Source: Ancylomarina salipaludis (GTDB taxonomy: Bacteria > Bacteroidota > Bacteroidia > Bacteroidales > Marinifilaceae). From it: a stretch of DNA of 64,000 nucleotides. The stretch covers positions 248,001 to 312,000 of the forward strand of contig NZ_SAXA01000001.1 in assembly GCF_004122035.1 (NCBI RefSeq), given 5' to 3'. Positions within the stretch are counted from its first letter, which is position 1. Each line of letters opens with the position of its first letter. The translations under genes were made by a program, and so were the position numbers. Under the pieces are notes generated by a model that saw only the letters and a program-made list of their open reading frames with translations, ran no database searches and was not told the origin of the DNA. Positions 55,010 through 63,963 of the stretch are shown in pieces.

Positions 55010-55699
55010 ATGAAAAAATTAGTTGCTGAATTTATCGGAACACTTTGGTTAGTATTAGGAGGGTGTGGAAGTGCTGTATTAGCTGCTGCCTACCCTGAAT
55101 TAGGAATTGGTTTTCTAGGTGTTGCTCTTGCTTTTGGGCTAACAGTTCTCACCATGGTCTACGCCATTGGACATATTTCCGGCTGCCACCTGAACCCCGC
55201 TGTATCGATTGGTTTATTTGTCGGTGGACGTTTTAACAAAAATGAATTATTACCTTATATCGCAGCCCAAGTATTAGGTGGCATAGCAGGAGCAGGCATT
55301 CTTTATTTAATTGCCAGTGGAAAACCAGGATTCGAAATGGGAGGTTTTGCTGCAAATGGTTATGCCGAACATTCACCAGGAGGTTACAGCATGCTTGCAG
55401 CACTGGTCTCTGAAATTGTGATGACCTTCATGTTTCTGATTATTATACTTGGAGCAACCCACTCTAAAGCACCGAAAGGATTGGCAGGATTGGCAATCGG
55501 ATTGGGATTAACCCTCATCCATCTAATCAGCATTCCGGTGACCAATACTTCGGTTAATCCTGCAAGAAGTACAAGTCAGGCTTTTTTTGTTGGTGATTGG
55601 GCAATAGATCAGCTTTGGCTGTTTTGGTTAGCGCCCATTGTTGGAGCTATTCTTGCTGGTTTAGTCTATAAATATATTTCTCCTGAAACGGAAGAATAG
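55010..55699 (+). CDS. aqpZ: Aquaporin Z
   Basis: Water channel of the inner membrane. 229 residues, six membrane helices and two half-helices with HLNPAVSIG (about 61-69) and SVNPARS (about 184-190), both NPA motifs intact. The selectivity-filter residues typical of AqpZ are visible: a Phe in helix 2, His in [11 protein letters not shown], Thr just before SVNPAR and the Arg of that motif. This is the water-selective type rather than glycerol facilitator. Length matches E. coli AqpZ (231). Confidence 0.93.
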   Translation: MKKLVAEFIGTLWLVLGGCGSAVLAAAYPELGIGFLGVALAFGLTVLTMVYAIGHISGCHLNPAVSIGLFVGGRFNKNELLPYIAAQVLGGIAGAGILYLIASGKPGFEMGGFAANGYAEHSPGGYSMLAALVSEIVMTFMFLIIILGATHSKAPKGLAGLAIGLGLTLIHLISIPVTNTSVNPARSTSQAFFVGDWAIDQLWLFWLAPIVGAILAGLVYKYISPETEE

Positions 55700-55737
55700 A
55701 TGGCAACAAACAGAAATAACGAATTCAATAAAAAACG

Positions 55738-55765
55738 AAAAAGGCTGGTCCCCACCAGCCTTTTT
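55738..55765 (+). terminator. Rho-independent terminator after aqpZ
   Basis: AAAGGCTGGT pairs with ACCAGCCTTT across CCCC, then TTTTC follows. Confidence 0.92.
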
Positions 55766-56017
55766 CTTCTAACCCAAAATTAATTTTCAATACGAATTTA
55801 ACCCTAAATCCTTATATAATCATATTGAAACAATCGATTCTATCATTGTGTTTAACTAACCACTAATTACACTCCTGAATCGGTCGGCAAAGGTAGAAAC
55901 AATTTATAAATGGCCAAACACTTTTTGTTTTTTCTCTAAAAATTTCAAAATATCCCTAAAAATGGGTGTTACAAAGCAGAAATTAGATAAAATAGAATTT
56001 AGGCGATTGGTATTCAA
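55766..56017. other. Non-coding spacer between convergent units
   Basis: No gene, RNA or repeat seen. Together with flanking terminators it forms a 370-bp gene-free stretch between aqpZ and the M16 operon. Confidence 0.5.
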
Positions 56018-56049
56018 ACAAAAAAAATGGCTACCTAAGGCAGCCATTT
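56018..56049 (-). terminator. Terminator of the M16 peptidase operon
   Basis: On the minus strand AAATGGCT pairs with AGCCATTT, with one internal mismatch then CC/GG, and is followed by a T-run (56021-56027 on the plus strand read as A). Confidence 0.85.
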
Positions 56050-56071
56050 AAAATTATTCATTCAATATTTT

Positions 56072-58135
56072 TTAATTGAAGAGTTCATCTTTAACCTCTT
56101 TATTAAGCTCTAAGCTTGTAATTGTTAAAGGCATTTCCTGAGGTCCCATTTGAGTGATTGTTGTAAACGGAAATTTTATACCATCTACATCCTGATAATC
56201 TTTGTAAATCATCGTCACAGACATACCGTTTTGTTGAGCCACTGTTTTCAATTTCAGACCAGTAGTTGCACAAAAATAATCAACCTTTTTTGTTCCATCT
56301 GTTCCCACAATTTCCAACTTATAAACTTTCTTAGAATCAACTTTATCGGTGCCTACTAGCTTTGATGTGAAACCTAAAGCTTCAAGATTTAGTTCGGCAC
56401 ACATTTGAGCTTGCATTTTAAATCCATTAAGTTGTTCTGCATTTGCTTCATTCGTTTGTCCTCTGGCAGTAAGCTTTGCAGTTGCTCCATTATATTTAAT
56501 TGCTTGCATAACCTGCCCGTTCATCATCATACTCATGGCAAATTTCTCGTTGCCTTTGTAATACTGCTCCACATTAATGCTCATTGGCCCCATTTTCATT
56601 TCGCCTTTCAAACTCATATCCTTAATGCTTTCCAGTTTCTCTCTTCCACCGATAGCTTTGATATAATTTTCAACAACAACATTTGCAGTCAAGCCTTCAG
56701 GAATCGCATTAGGATCTTCCTTTACAACATTTCCGTCACCATCGTACTCTTCAACAGTATTTGTAGAACTTAACTTTGCTAGCTTATTTTTCAAGCCTCT
56801 ATCTCCTACTACCAAATAGATTGCATTATCAGGATCAACATATTTTTTAGCCATAGCCTGAACATCTTCAAGCGTTACTTTATCTAATTTCTCCAGATAA
56901 GTTGCATAATAATCTGATGGCAAGTTGTAACGTTCAATTGCTAATGCAAAACTTGCAATAGTTGATGGCGATTCAAGAGCACGAGCAAAATCACCTGCAA
57001 GTGTCGCCTTGGTCATATCAAAATGATCCTGAGTCATCTTCTCATTTCTGATATGATTCATTTCACGAGCGATCTCAATAAAGGCACTATCCGTAACTGC
57101 AGCTTTCACTTCGGCACCGGCATAAAAGTCACCTACCAATTTATCAGCTGAAACACTTGAATAAGCCCCATAGGTATAACCCTTATCTTCGCGAAGATTT
57201 TTCATTAATAAACCTGAAAATCCACGTCCTAACATGGCATTCATAACACTTACAGGAATGACATCAGCAGAACCCTTTTTTAAATCGATAGGGTAAACAA
57301 TCTGAATCGTAGACTGTGGTGCAGCATCTTTGTTAGACAAAACTACTCGCTTACCTTCAATCTTTGCCGGAGTATCATAAACATGACTAGGTACAATACC
57401 AGATTCCCAATTACCAAAATACTTCTTTACTAATTTTTTAGCTTCTTTGGTTGTGATATCTCCAACAATAGCCATTACCGCAACATTAGGCTTAAAATAA
57501 TTAGCGTAATACGTTTTACAATCATCTAAAGTCACATTAGCCAATGTTCCTTCAGTCATAACATCAGAATAAGGATGATCACTACCATATAAAACTTTAC
57601 TTGCTACATTTTGTGCAATTTGTTTAGGTGATGTTTTATCTGCCTGAATACCTGAAATATTTTGCTTGATCAATTTGTCAAACTCTTCAACAGGAAAAGC
57701 AGGGTTCATAACAACATCAGACATTAAAGCTAAAATCTGATCCTTATACTTAGATAAACCTGCAGCAGATGCGCCTTTTGAACTAGTACCTAATCTTGCA
57801 CCAATAAAGTCGACCTCTTCAGCAATTTCCTGTGATGTTTTTGTTTTGGTTCCTGCATCAAGTAAACTTCCTGCAATAGAAATATATCCCGCTTTATCTC
57901 CTTCAACAATCGGATCGATAAGCAATTCAAGATTAAAAGCAACCTTAGGCAGGTTGTGATTCTCAACAACCAAAACTTTCAATCCATTCTTCAGAGTGAA
58001 AGTATCGTAATCGCCCAATTGCACCTTTGGTGCAGGACCAGCAGCTGGAGCCTTGGTTCTGTCAACTTGTGCATGAACCGTTGTTACTAAACAGATAGCA
58101 ACAAGTATGAATAAGAATTTATTTATTTTTTTCAT
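56072..58135 (-). CDS. Non-catalytic M16 peptidase subunit with extra C-terminal domain
   Basis: 687 residues. A signal peptide (LVAICLVTTVHAQ) precedes two M16 domains (about 40-250 and 260-445). The zinc motif HxxEH, expected near residue 86, is replaced by AGSLLDAGTK, so the subunit should not be catalytic; the substrate-binding style segment EDKGYTYGAYSS is present. From about 480 an additional beta-rich domain (NYIKAIGGREKLESIKDMSLKG and on) resembles a LolA-like or outer-membrane lipoprotein-sorting fold. Its partner, the zinc-bearing subunit, is the gene just upstream (87 bp gap). Probably forms a periplasmic heterodimer like mitochondrial processing peptidase. Confidence 0.87.
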   Translation of the reverse strand: MKKINKFLFILVAICLVTTVHAQVDRTKAPAAGPAPKVQLGDYDTFTLKNGLKVLVVENHNLPKVAFNLELLIDPIVEGDKAGYISIAGSLLDAGTKTKTSQEIAEEVDFIGARLGTSSKGASAAGLSKYKDQILALMSDVVMNPAFPVEEFDKLIKQNISGIQADKTSPKQIAQNVASKVLYGSDHPYSDVMTEGTLANVTLDDCKTYYANYFKPNVAVMAIVGDITTKEAKKLVKKYFGNWESGIVPSHVYDTPAKIEGKRVVLSNKDAAPQSTIQIVYPIDLKKGSADVIPVSVMNAMLGRGFSGLLMKNLREDKGYTYGAYSSVSADKLVGDFYAGAEVKAAVTDSAFIEIAREMNHIRNEKMTQDHFDMTKATLAGDFARALESPSTIASFALAIERYNLPSDYYATYLEKLDKVTLEDVQAMAKKYVDPDNAIYLVVGDRGLKNKLAKLSSTNTVEEYDGDGNVVKEDPNAIPEGLTANVVVENYIKAIGGREKLESIKDMSLKGEMKMGPMSINVEQYYKGNEKFAMSMMMNGQVMQAIKYNGATAKLTARGQTNEANAEQLNGFKMQAQMCAELNLEALGFTSKLVGTDKVDSKKVYKLEIVGTDGTKKVDYFCATTGLKLKTVAQQNGMSVTMIYKDYQDVDGIKFPFTTITQMGPQEMPLTITSLELNKEVKDELFN

Positions 58136-58222
58136 CTTTTATAATTTACATGTTAAGGCAAAAAGCCTATCCCAATAAATTTGAGCCTTCACTAAACGAC
58201 TCAATAAAAATTAAGTTACCCC

Positions 58223-59545
58223 CTATTTTGCTTTAGGCAGGTAATAAAGAACAACTCGGTTTTCAGGAATAAAATATTTATTTGCAACACGCTTAATATC
58301 TTCACGCGATACAGACAAATAATTATCTAACTCCTGGTTAGCTCTTTCAGTTGACTTATAATAAGTATAAGCTGTCGCAAGATTTTCAGCTCGTCTTTCA
58401 ATAGTAGCATTAGAACTTACAAGGTCATTCTCAACCTTATTTTGAAGCTTCTGAAACTCTCTTTCAGAAATTAAATCCTTACGAACCAAATTGATTTGTT
58501 CATCCATTGCTTTCTCAAGATCCATCGGATCAACACCCATATTTGGAATACCGAAAGCTAATGTCAAACCCGGATCCTCGTTAGGCATTGGGAAAGCCAT
58601 CATCTGCAAAGCCAATTGCTTTTCTTCTACCAAAGTTTTATTCAAACGAGAACTTTTGCCATCTGTTAACAGTTTCCCTAACATGCTTACAGCATAAAAA
58701 TCCGGTGTTCCGATTGCAGGAATATGATAAGCCTGAATAACTGCTGGCAATTGAATATTGTCAAAAACCGTATCGCGTACTTCTTTTGTTTTAACCGGCT
58801 CGACAATTGATGGGCGATAAATCTCTTTTGTTCCCTTTGGAATTGAAGCGAAATAATCATTCACTAATTTCTTAGCCTCTTCTGTTTTAAAATCACCACA
58901 AATAGTTAGAACTGCATTATTAGGCACATAAAACTCTTTATAGAAATTCAGGAAGTCTTCATCTTTGGCATTACGAATGTGCTCTTCGTTTCCGATTGGA
59001 GTCCATTGGTATGGATGTTTTTCATAAGCATGCGACAAAGTCTGTGGCAAGATAGTTCCATAAGGTTGATTGTCGTAACGCTGCTTTTTTTCCTGAATCA
59101 CAACATTTTTCTGAGTTTCGATACCAATGGCTTCTACTTTAGCATGCATCATTCTTTCAGACTCTAACCATACACCTAAAGCCAATTGATTCGATGGCAA
59201 TAGCTCATAATAATAAGTACGGTCAGTTGACGTATTCGCATTCAACTCACCACCCGCTCTTGACACATATTTATCGTACTGATGACGTGGAATATTATCC
59301 GTTCCTTCGAACATCAGGTGTTCAAAAAAGTGGGCAAATCCGGTTAATTCAGGTTTTTCATTTTTAGACCCAACATGATACATCACCGAAATAACAATAT
59401 TAGGCGTTGTATGATCCTGCTGAAGAATGACGTGTAAGCCATTATCAAGATCGTATTCCTCAAACTTAATTTTTCCAGTTTGGGCAAAACTTCCAAGTGT
59501 AAAAACACCTACAAACAGAAGTGATAGAAATAATTTTCTAATCAT
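58223..59545 (-). CDS. Catalytic M16 family zinc metallopeptidase
   Basis: 440 residues with signal peptide (LFLSLLFVGVFTLGSFAQ). The zinc motif HFFEH is at about 68-72 (FAHFFEHLMFEGT), with the downstream catalytic Glu in a normally spaced helix. The C-terminal half has the M16 C-domain pattern (LGKLLTDGKSSRLNKTLVEE). Export signal and pairing with the non-catalytic subunit downstream suggest a periplasmic insulinase-type dimer degrading peptides. The 434-bp region upstream holds the promoter. Confidence 0.92.
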   Translation of the reverse strand: MIRKLFLSLLFVGVFTLGSFAQTGKIKFEEYDLDNGLHVILQQDHTTPNIVISVMYHVGSKNEKPELTGFAHFFEHLMFEGTDNIPRHQYDKYVSRAGGELNANTSTDRTYYYELLPSNQLALGVWLESERMMHAKVEAIGIETQKNVVIQEKKQRYDNQPYGTILPQTLSHAYEKHPYQWTPIGNEEHIRNAKDEDFLNFYKEFYVPNNAVLTICGDFKTEEAKKLVNDYFASIPKGTKEIYRPSIVEPVKTKEVRDTVFDNIQLPAVIQAYHIPAIGTPDFYAVSMLGKLLTDGKSSRLNKTLVEEKQLALQMMAFPMPNEDPGLTLAFGIPNMGVDPMDLEKAMDEQINLVRKDLISEREFQKLQNKVENDLVSSNATIERRAENLATAYTYYKSTERANQELDNYLSVSREDIKRVANKYFIPENRVVLYYLPKAK

Positions 59546-59979
59546 TTTTTTTTAATTTAGGATTGATTATTTAAACACAACGCACTTTAATAAAAACAAG
59601 TAAAACTAAAAACAACTCCTTTTTTCGTATCATAAAGTGCACAATAGTTATAATATTTATGTTTGCTAAAATTAATTCAAATATTGAAATTTAAATCCAA
59701 TTTTAGGTGAATTAATCAATCACATCAAATTTATTGGATGAAACAATATATAGCACGATAAAGCCTGTCAACAACACGGTTAAAATCATTATTTATATGA
59801 TACCAAAACCTAAATATCAAAGATCTCTCAAAAGAAATCAACGAGTAAAAGTCAGTTTTCCTGACTCAAATCTGTACGAATTCAGCATTTTGTAAGGATA
59901 ATAACTATTTTTACAGTCGTTTTAAAACTAAAAAGCTATAACAAACAACTGTTTTTGTTAGCCATATACTATTTCAATT
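59546..59979. other. Divergent intergenic region, M16 operon and PAP2 unit
   Basis: 434 bp, AT-rich. TATTTTTAC at 59905-59913 is one base from the -7 consensus for the PAP2 gene. No RNA gene or repeat seen; short open frames have no features. Confidence 0.45.
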
Positions 59980-60636
59980 ATGCTTGAAACCCTTAACCAA
60001 TTAGATCAGGAATTATTACTCTTTCTCAACAGTCTGCATTCTCCTTTTTTCGATTCATTAATGTATCTGATTTCAGGAAAACTTGTGTGGGGATTATTTT
60101 ATTTATCTATCATTGTTCACATATACAAAACTTATGGATGGCGTAATTGCATCTATCTGGTGATTGCCATTGCACTTGTGATTACTTGCTGTGACCAAAT
60201 GGCATCAGGTATTTTAAAACCGACTTTTCAGCGATTTCGACCCAGTCGTTCACCTGAATTGGCCGACTTGGTGCATATTGTAAACGGTTACCGTGGTGGG
60301 AAATACGGTTTTGCCTCATCGCACGCAGCCAATGTATTTGGACTGGCAACTTTCTGCAGCCTTTTGTTCCGCAAAAGATATATAAGCATCTTCTTATTTT
60401 CGTGGGCAGTTGTGGTTTCTTACTCGAGAATCTATTTGGGCGTTCATTATCCGGGAGATATTATTGTTGGGACGATAATTGGCCTTTTATTTGGCTATGC
60501 CATTTACAAATCTCTACCTCTATTCAAATTTCTAAAACTAGATAAACCCTCATTACAACGAAATTGGAAATGGGATCTTACAACCTGGGGAAGCCTCTCT
60601 ATTTTAGGAATGATTCTCATTGCAATTTTCAAATAA
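59980..60636 (+). CDS. PAP2-family membrane phosphatase
   Basis: Lipid phosphatase of the phosphatidic acid/undecaprenyl-pyrophosphate type. 218 residues, about six membrane helices. The three PAP2 signature motifs are intact: KPTFQRFRP, ASSHAAN (usual PSGH-type motif as SSHA) and SRIYLGVHYPGD. Active site faces the periplasm. It lies 25 bp before an LTA-synthase-like gene, so the two may dephosphorylate and transfer head groups on envelope lipids in sequence. Confidence 0.88.
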   Translation: MLETLNQLDQELLLFLNSLHSPFFDSLMYLISGKLVWGLFYLSIIVHIYKTYGWRNCIYLVIAIALVITCCDQMASGILKPTFQRFRPSRSPELADLVHIVNGYRGGKYGFASSHAANVFGLATFCSLLFRKRYISIFLFSWAVVVSYSRIYLGVHYPGDIIVGTIIGLLFGYAIYKSLPLFKFLKLDKPSLQRNWKWDLTTWGSLSILGMILIAIFK

Positions 60637-60661
60637 TATCAGCTCTTCGACTCTAAAAATT

Positions 60662-62479
60662 ATGAAACAAAGATTATCTTTTTTCCTTGCATCAGCCCTT
60701 GGCTGGATCGCATTTATGATATTCATCCGCTTTGCATTTTCAATCTATCAATACTCTCAAACCAGCTTATTAGGACTTGGAGAAATTCTGTTGTCATTTA
60801 TTTATGGCCTATATCACGACATTTCGATAACGGGCTATATCCTTATGCTTACCGGCTTAATCCTAAGTCTGAGTATTACACTACCAGGAAAGAAATTGAA
60901 GCTTCTCTTTCAAGTTTTATTCGGAATTCTCATTCTGATCAGCTTATCCATTGCTGTGCCCAACTTCGAATTATTTCGCAACTGGGGTTTTCATATCGAT
61001 GGTACTGTTTTAAGCTATCTAAAAACACCTAAAGAAGCTGCGGCTTCAACAGCTACCTCAACTTACATTCTCCTATTCGGTTTATTCGTGGCTATCTTTA
61101 CAATCACTTATAAACTATTTAATCGATTTTTAATTAGTAAGATCGATGCGATTAAGCCTACTAAATTGAAATTCCTACCTGTTTTGTTGTTGATAACTGC
61201 CAGCATGATTATCCCAATCAGAGGTGGTTTAGGCATTGCTCCCATGAATGTTGGCTATGTTTACCATTCAGCAAACACCTATGCAAACCTTTTGTCAGTC
61301 AATCCTATTTGGAACTTCTCATATTCTCTAAAAAAACTAAAGAAAAACAAAAGAATAAAGCTTCTTTCTGACGAAGAAGTACAAACCAGATACGCTGAAA
61401 TGATTGAATCTAAAATCATCGATCAAGACAGCATCCTGAAAAGCAAATCTCCAAACATTGTTTTAATCGTTTTGGAGAGTTTTACCTCTGCAATCATTGA
61501 GGAACTAGGAGGCAAAAAAGGTGTGACACCCAATTTCCACTCCCTTTCTGACGAAGGCATCATGTTCACAAATTTTTATGGCATTGGAGACCGAACAAAA
61601 ATTGGGACAGTTGGTATTTTCAGTGGGTTCCCTTCTCTTCCAAAGAAACCCGTTATTGAATATCACAAAAAGGTTCAGAATCTACCCAGCCTGTGCAAGA
61701 CATTTAAACAACAGGGATACAACAGCAAATTCTATTATGGCGGCGACCTCCATTTTGCCAGTATGAACTCCTTTTTATCGAATATTGGTTTCAACAACAC
61801 CATCACAATGGAGGATTTTCCAAGTGAGTTGAATACGTCGAAATGGGGCGTACACGACGAATACTTGTTTGACAGACTCTATCATGATATCACACTTGAA
61901 AAAGAACCTTTCTTTAAAGCTTGCCTGACTTTAAGCAGCCATGAACCCTTTGAAGTGCCAATGGAGACGGTTATAAAAGGCAAAGATGAAAACAGCTTAT
62001 TTATGAATTCAGCTTACTACACCGACAAGTGTTTGGGTGAGTTTATAGCCAGATTAAAGAAACTTCCAAGTTGGGACAATACTTTGGTGATTTTATTGGC
62101 TGATCATGGCTCTCGTTACGTAGGTAACTTTGTGCCCAGCGATCCTGTTAAATACAAGATTCCGATGCTTTGGCTTGGTGGCTGCCTAAAACAAAAAGGG
62201 CTTAAAGTTCCTAAATATGGATGCCAGCCGGATTTGGCCAACACCCTTTTATCTCAAATGGGGATAGATGATTCGGAATTCAAAATCGGTAAAAACCTCT
62301 TTAATAAATCTCAGCGGGGATATGCCTACTTTACCTATAACAATGGGTTTGGCTTTGTGGATTCAACTCAGAGTTTAGTTTTTGATCTGAATTCAAACAA
62401 ATGGAAATCTGAAATTGATAAACACGAGGATGCTAAAACTGTCCTTCAATATTTAGACTACAGCTTCTTTAAGCTTTAG
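60662..62479 (+). CDS. LTA-synthase-like (sulfatase fold) phosphotransferase
   Basis: 605 residues from ATG 60662, chosen over an in-frame upstream start at 60620 that overlaps the PAP2 stop. Five N-terminal membrane helices (about 5-180) precede a periplasmic alkaline-phosphatase-superfamily domain (about 262-600). Metal and catalytic residues: Glu 272 in VLESFTS, the nucleophile Thr about 312 in DRTKIGT, Asp in GGDLHFASM and the DH of LLADHGSRY (about 480). LtaS makes lipoteichoic acid from phosphatidylglycerol in Gram-positives; in Gram-negatives relatives transfer phosphoglycerol or phosphoethanolamine to glycans or lipids. The acceptor is unknown here. Confidence 0.85.
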   Translation: MKQRLSFFLASALGWIAFMIFIRFAFSIYQYSQTSLLGLGEILLSFIYGLYHDISITGYILMLTGLILSLSITLPGKKLKLLFQVLFGILILISLSIAVPNFELFRNWGFHIDGTVLSYLKTPKEAAASTATSTYILLFGLFVAIFTITYKLFNRFLISKIDAIKPTKLKFLPVLLLITASMIIPIRGGLGIAPMNVGYVYHSANTYANLLSVNPIWNFSYSLKKLKKNKRIKLLSDEEVQTRYAEMIESKIIDQDSILKSKSPNIVLIVLESFTSAIIEELGGKKGVTPNFHSLSDEGIMFTNFYGIGDRTKIGTVGIFSGFPSLPKKPVIEYHKKVQNLPSLCKTFKQQGYNSKFYYGGDLHFASMNSFLSNIGFNNTITMEDFPSELNTSKWGVHDEYLFDRLYHDITLEKEPFFKACLTLSSHEPFEVPMETVIKGKDENSLFMNSAYYTDKCLGEFIARLKKLPSWDNTLVILLADHGSRYVGNFVPSDPVKYKIPMLWLGGCLKQKGLKVPKYGCQPDLANTLLSQMGIDDSEFKIGKNLFNKSQRGYAYFTYNNGFGFVDSTQSLVFDLNSNKWKSEIDKHEDAKTVLQYLDYSFFKL

Positions 62480-62499
62480 TGTATAGAACGAATAAAATG

Positions 62500-62537
62500 A
62501 ATGGCTAGCTCTTAATGTAAAGGGCTAGCCATTTTTA
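62500..62537 (+). terminator. Rho-independent terminator after the LTA-synthase-like gene
   Basis: AATGGCTAG plus CTCTT pairs with AAGGG plus CTAGCCATT (14 pairs including one T-G), followed by TTTTTAT. Confidence 0.9.
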
Positions 62538-62607
62538 TATCATTACTACCACACATTTAGTTTAGCTTCGCCGAGCACATCTTTGTTTCGGTTTTATTGT
62601 GTGGTCT

Positions 62608-62808
62608 ATTATTCAAACTCTCATTTTTTGCTTTACCTATTTAGTTATTGGGCAAAAAACCATTTTTTCAGGCTTTGTACTTTTAACATTGAGCAAAAAA
62701 CCATTTTTTTTGGCTTTGTCCTTTTGACATTGAGCAAAAAAATCATTTTTCAGGCTTTGTTCTTTTGACATTGAGCAAAAAATCATTTTTTCAAGCTTTA
62801 CCCATTCG
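62608..62808. repeat. 41-bp tandem repeat array, about five units
   Basis: Four well-aligned units begin with ATTG(A/G)GCAAAAAA at 62647, 62688, 62729 and 62770, a constant period of 41 bp. Each continues (C/T)CATTTTTT..GGCTTTGT and CTTTTGAC. A degenerate unit precedes them from about 62608, and the last unit is cut short near 62808. Period 41 is not a multiple of three, so the array is not coding in one frame, and there are no spacers as in CRISPR. It lies in the gene-free region after the LTA-synthase-like unit. Confidence 0.88.
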
Positions 62809-62923
62809 GATATAGAATAAAAAATCTCTATCGTAAACGAAAATTCGTAATTAACTGTTGCAAAAGAATGCTAAAACTGTTCAGCAATACCCCGACTATC
62901 AATTTTATAAAATTAATCTGTAA

Positions 62924-63301
62924 CTAAGATTCTGATAGACCTAACCATGTACGAGCAGCATGAACAGTCGTAAAAATTTCCATTGAGTAATTTCTCTGCA
63001 AACTAAGCTGCTTATAATAATATGCCATTGCTGTATCTAAGGGTTTATCTAATACAACTGCGTGCTTAATAGAAAGATATCGATCCAATAATCTATTATT
63101 CGCATCGGCAATTTTCTGAAGTTGATTAAACTCAAATGCAACCTCACATTCAAGCATATTAATAATCATATTCAGATCTGCCAGCAAAAAGTCATCCTTT
63201 ATGATAGATTCAATAAAAACGACCACTTCGTCTACTGTAACCGTACCTTTCATTGTACAATTTAACACCTGGCGTCTTTTATCAAAGTCATAATGTATCA
63301 T
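62924..63301 (-). CDS. Small STAS-like cytoplasmic protein
   Basis: 125 residues from ATG 63301. The beta-alpha pattern (MIHYDFDKRRQVLNCTMKGTV, then alpha segments and VVLDKPLDTAMAYYYKQL) resembles the SpoIIAA-like/STAS fold proteins of Bacteroidota, which bind small molecules or partner proteins. The phospho-acceptor Ser/Thr typical of anti-sigma antagonists is not evident. No membrane or signal segment. The neighbours give no hint. Start chosen because the extra upstream 12 codons are hydrophobic and not conserved-looking. Confidence 0.7.
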   Translation of the reverse strand: MIHYDFDKRRQVLNCTMKGTVTVDEVVVFIESIIKDDFLLADLNMIINMLECEVAFEFNQLQKIADANNRLLDRYLSIKHAVVLDKPLDTAMAYYYKQLSLQRNYSMEIFTTVHAARTWLGLSES

Positions 63302-63346
63302 AGCTAGTAACTTTATGACAATCAAGTTACAAAACATATTATATAA

Positions 63347-63382
63347 AAAAAAGAAGAATCTTAGTATAAGATTCTTCTTTTT
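63347..63382 (-). terminator. Hairpin terminator between minus-strand genes
   Basis: AAGAAGAATCTTA (63351-63363) pairs perfectly with TAAGATTCTTCTT (63367-63379), flanked by A- and T-runs. It ends the oxidoreductase operon (minus strand) and separates it from the STAS-like gene. Confidence 0.88.
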
Positions 63383-63411
63383 AATTGGATAGTATTTGTT
63401 GTTGTTTTGTT

Positions 63412-63963
63412 CTATAGCGCTAGTACAGTTTCAACATTTTCAATTCCTTTTTGAATGGCTTCAATATTTAAAGGAATCAATTTATGATGACGCTCTGGCA
63501 ATGATTTCTCAAGACCTCTCTGAACATTCTCAAGTTTTACGATAGGCTTCACTTTAAGGAAACCACCCATAATAATCATGTTGAAAGTCTTAGGATTACC
63601 CATTTCAGTAGCTAAGGCTGCACCTGGAATTCTAAAGATATTGATATCTGTTCTTTCCGGATGACGTGTGATACCGTTTGGATCATATAATAAAGTTCCA
63701 CCTGGCTTAACATCAGCTTCGAACTTATCCATTGATTGCTGGTTAAGAATGATAGCTGTATCGAATTTCTTCAACACTGGTGAACTAATACGATTGTCGC
63801 TAAGGATTACAGTTACGTTAGCTGTACCTCCACGCATTTCAGGACCATATGATGGCATCCATGATACTTCCTGATCCTGCATAATACCTGAGTAAGCAAG
63901 AATTTTACCCATTGAAAGTACACCCTGACCACCAAATCCTGCAATTATAATTTCTTCAGTCAT
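63412..63963 (-). CDS. 2-oxoacid:ferredoxin oxidoreductase gamma subunit
   Basis: 183 residues. Gamma subunits of KorC/VorC/PorC type form part of ferredoxin-linked oxidative decarboxylases of 2-oxoglutarate, branched-chain 2-oxo acids or pyruvate. The N-terminal IIIAGFGGQGVLSMGKILAYSG is the family hallmark, followed by PSYGPEMRGGTANVTV and PKTFNMIIMGGFLK. In KOR-type operons it is the last gene, which fits the following terminator; alpha and beta subunits would lie beyond the window edge at 64000. It signals an anaerobic or fermentative part of metabolism. Confidence 0.9.
   Translation of the reverse strand: MTEEIIIAGFGGQGVLSMGKILAYSGIMQDQEVSWMPSYGPEMRGGTANVTVILSDNRISSPVLKKFDTAIILNQQSMDKFEADVKPGGTLLYDPNGITRHPERTDINIFRIPGAALATEMGNPKTFNMIIMGGFLKVKPIVKLENVQRGLEKSLPERHHKLIPLNIEAIQKGIENVETVLAL

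Noticed and set aside
56405-56773. 122-codon frame opposite the M16 subunit
   Set aside because: Shadow frame; Cys/His/Phe-rich composition typical of an antisense reading.
62583-62768. Short plus-strand open frame in the repeat region
   Set aside because: It lies within the 41-bp tandem repeats and is Phe/Leu low complexity; a 41-bp period shifts frame each unit.
62608-62808. CRISPR array
   Set aside because: Units are contiguous without unique spacers, and no cas gene is present.
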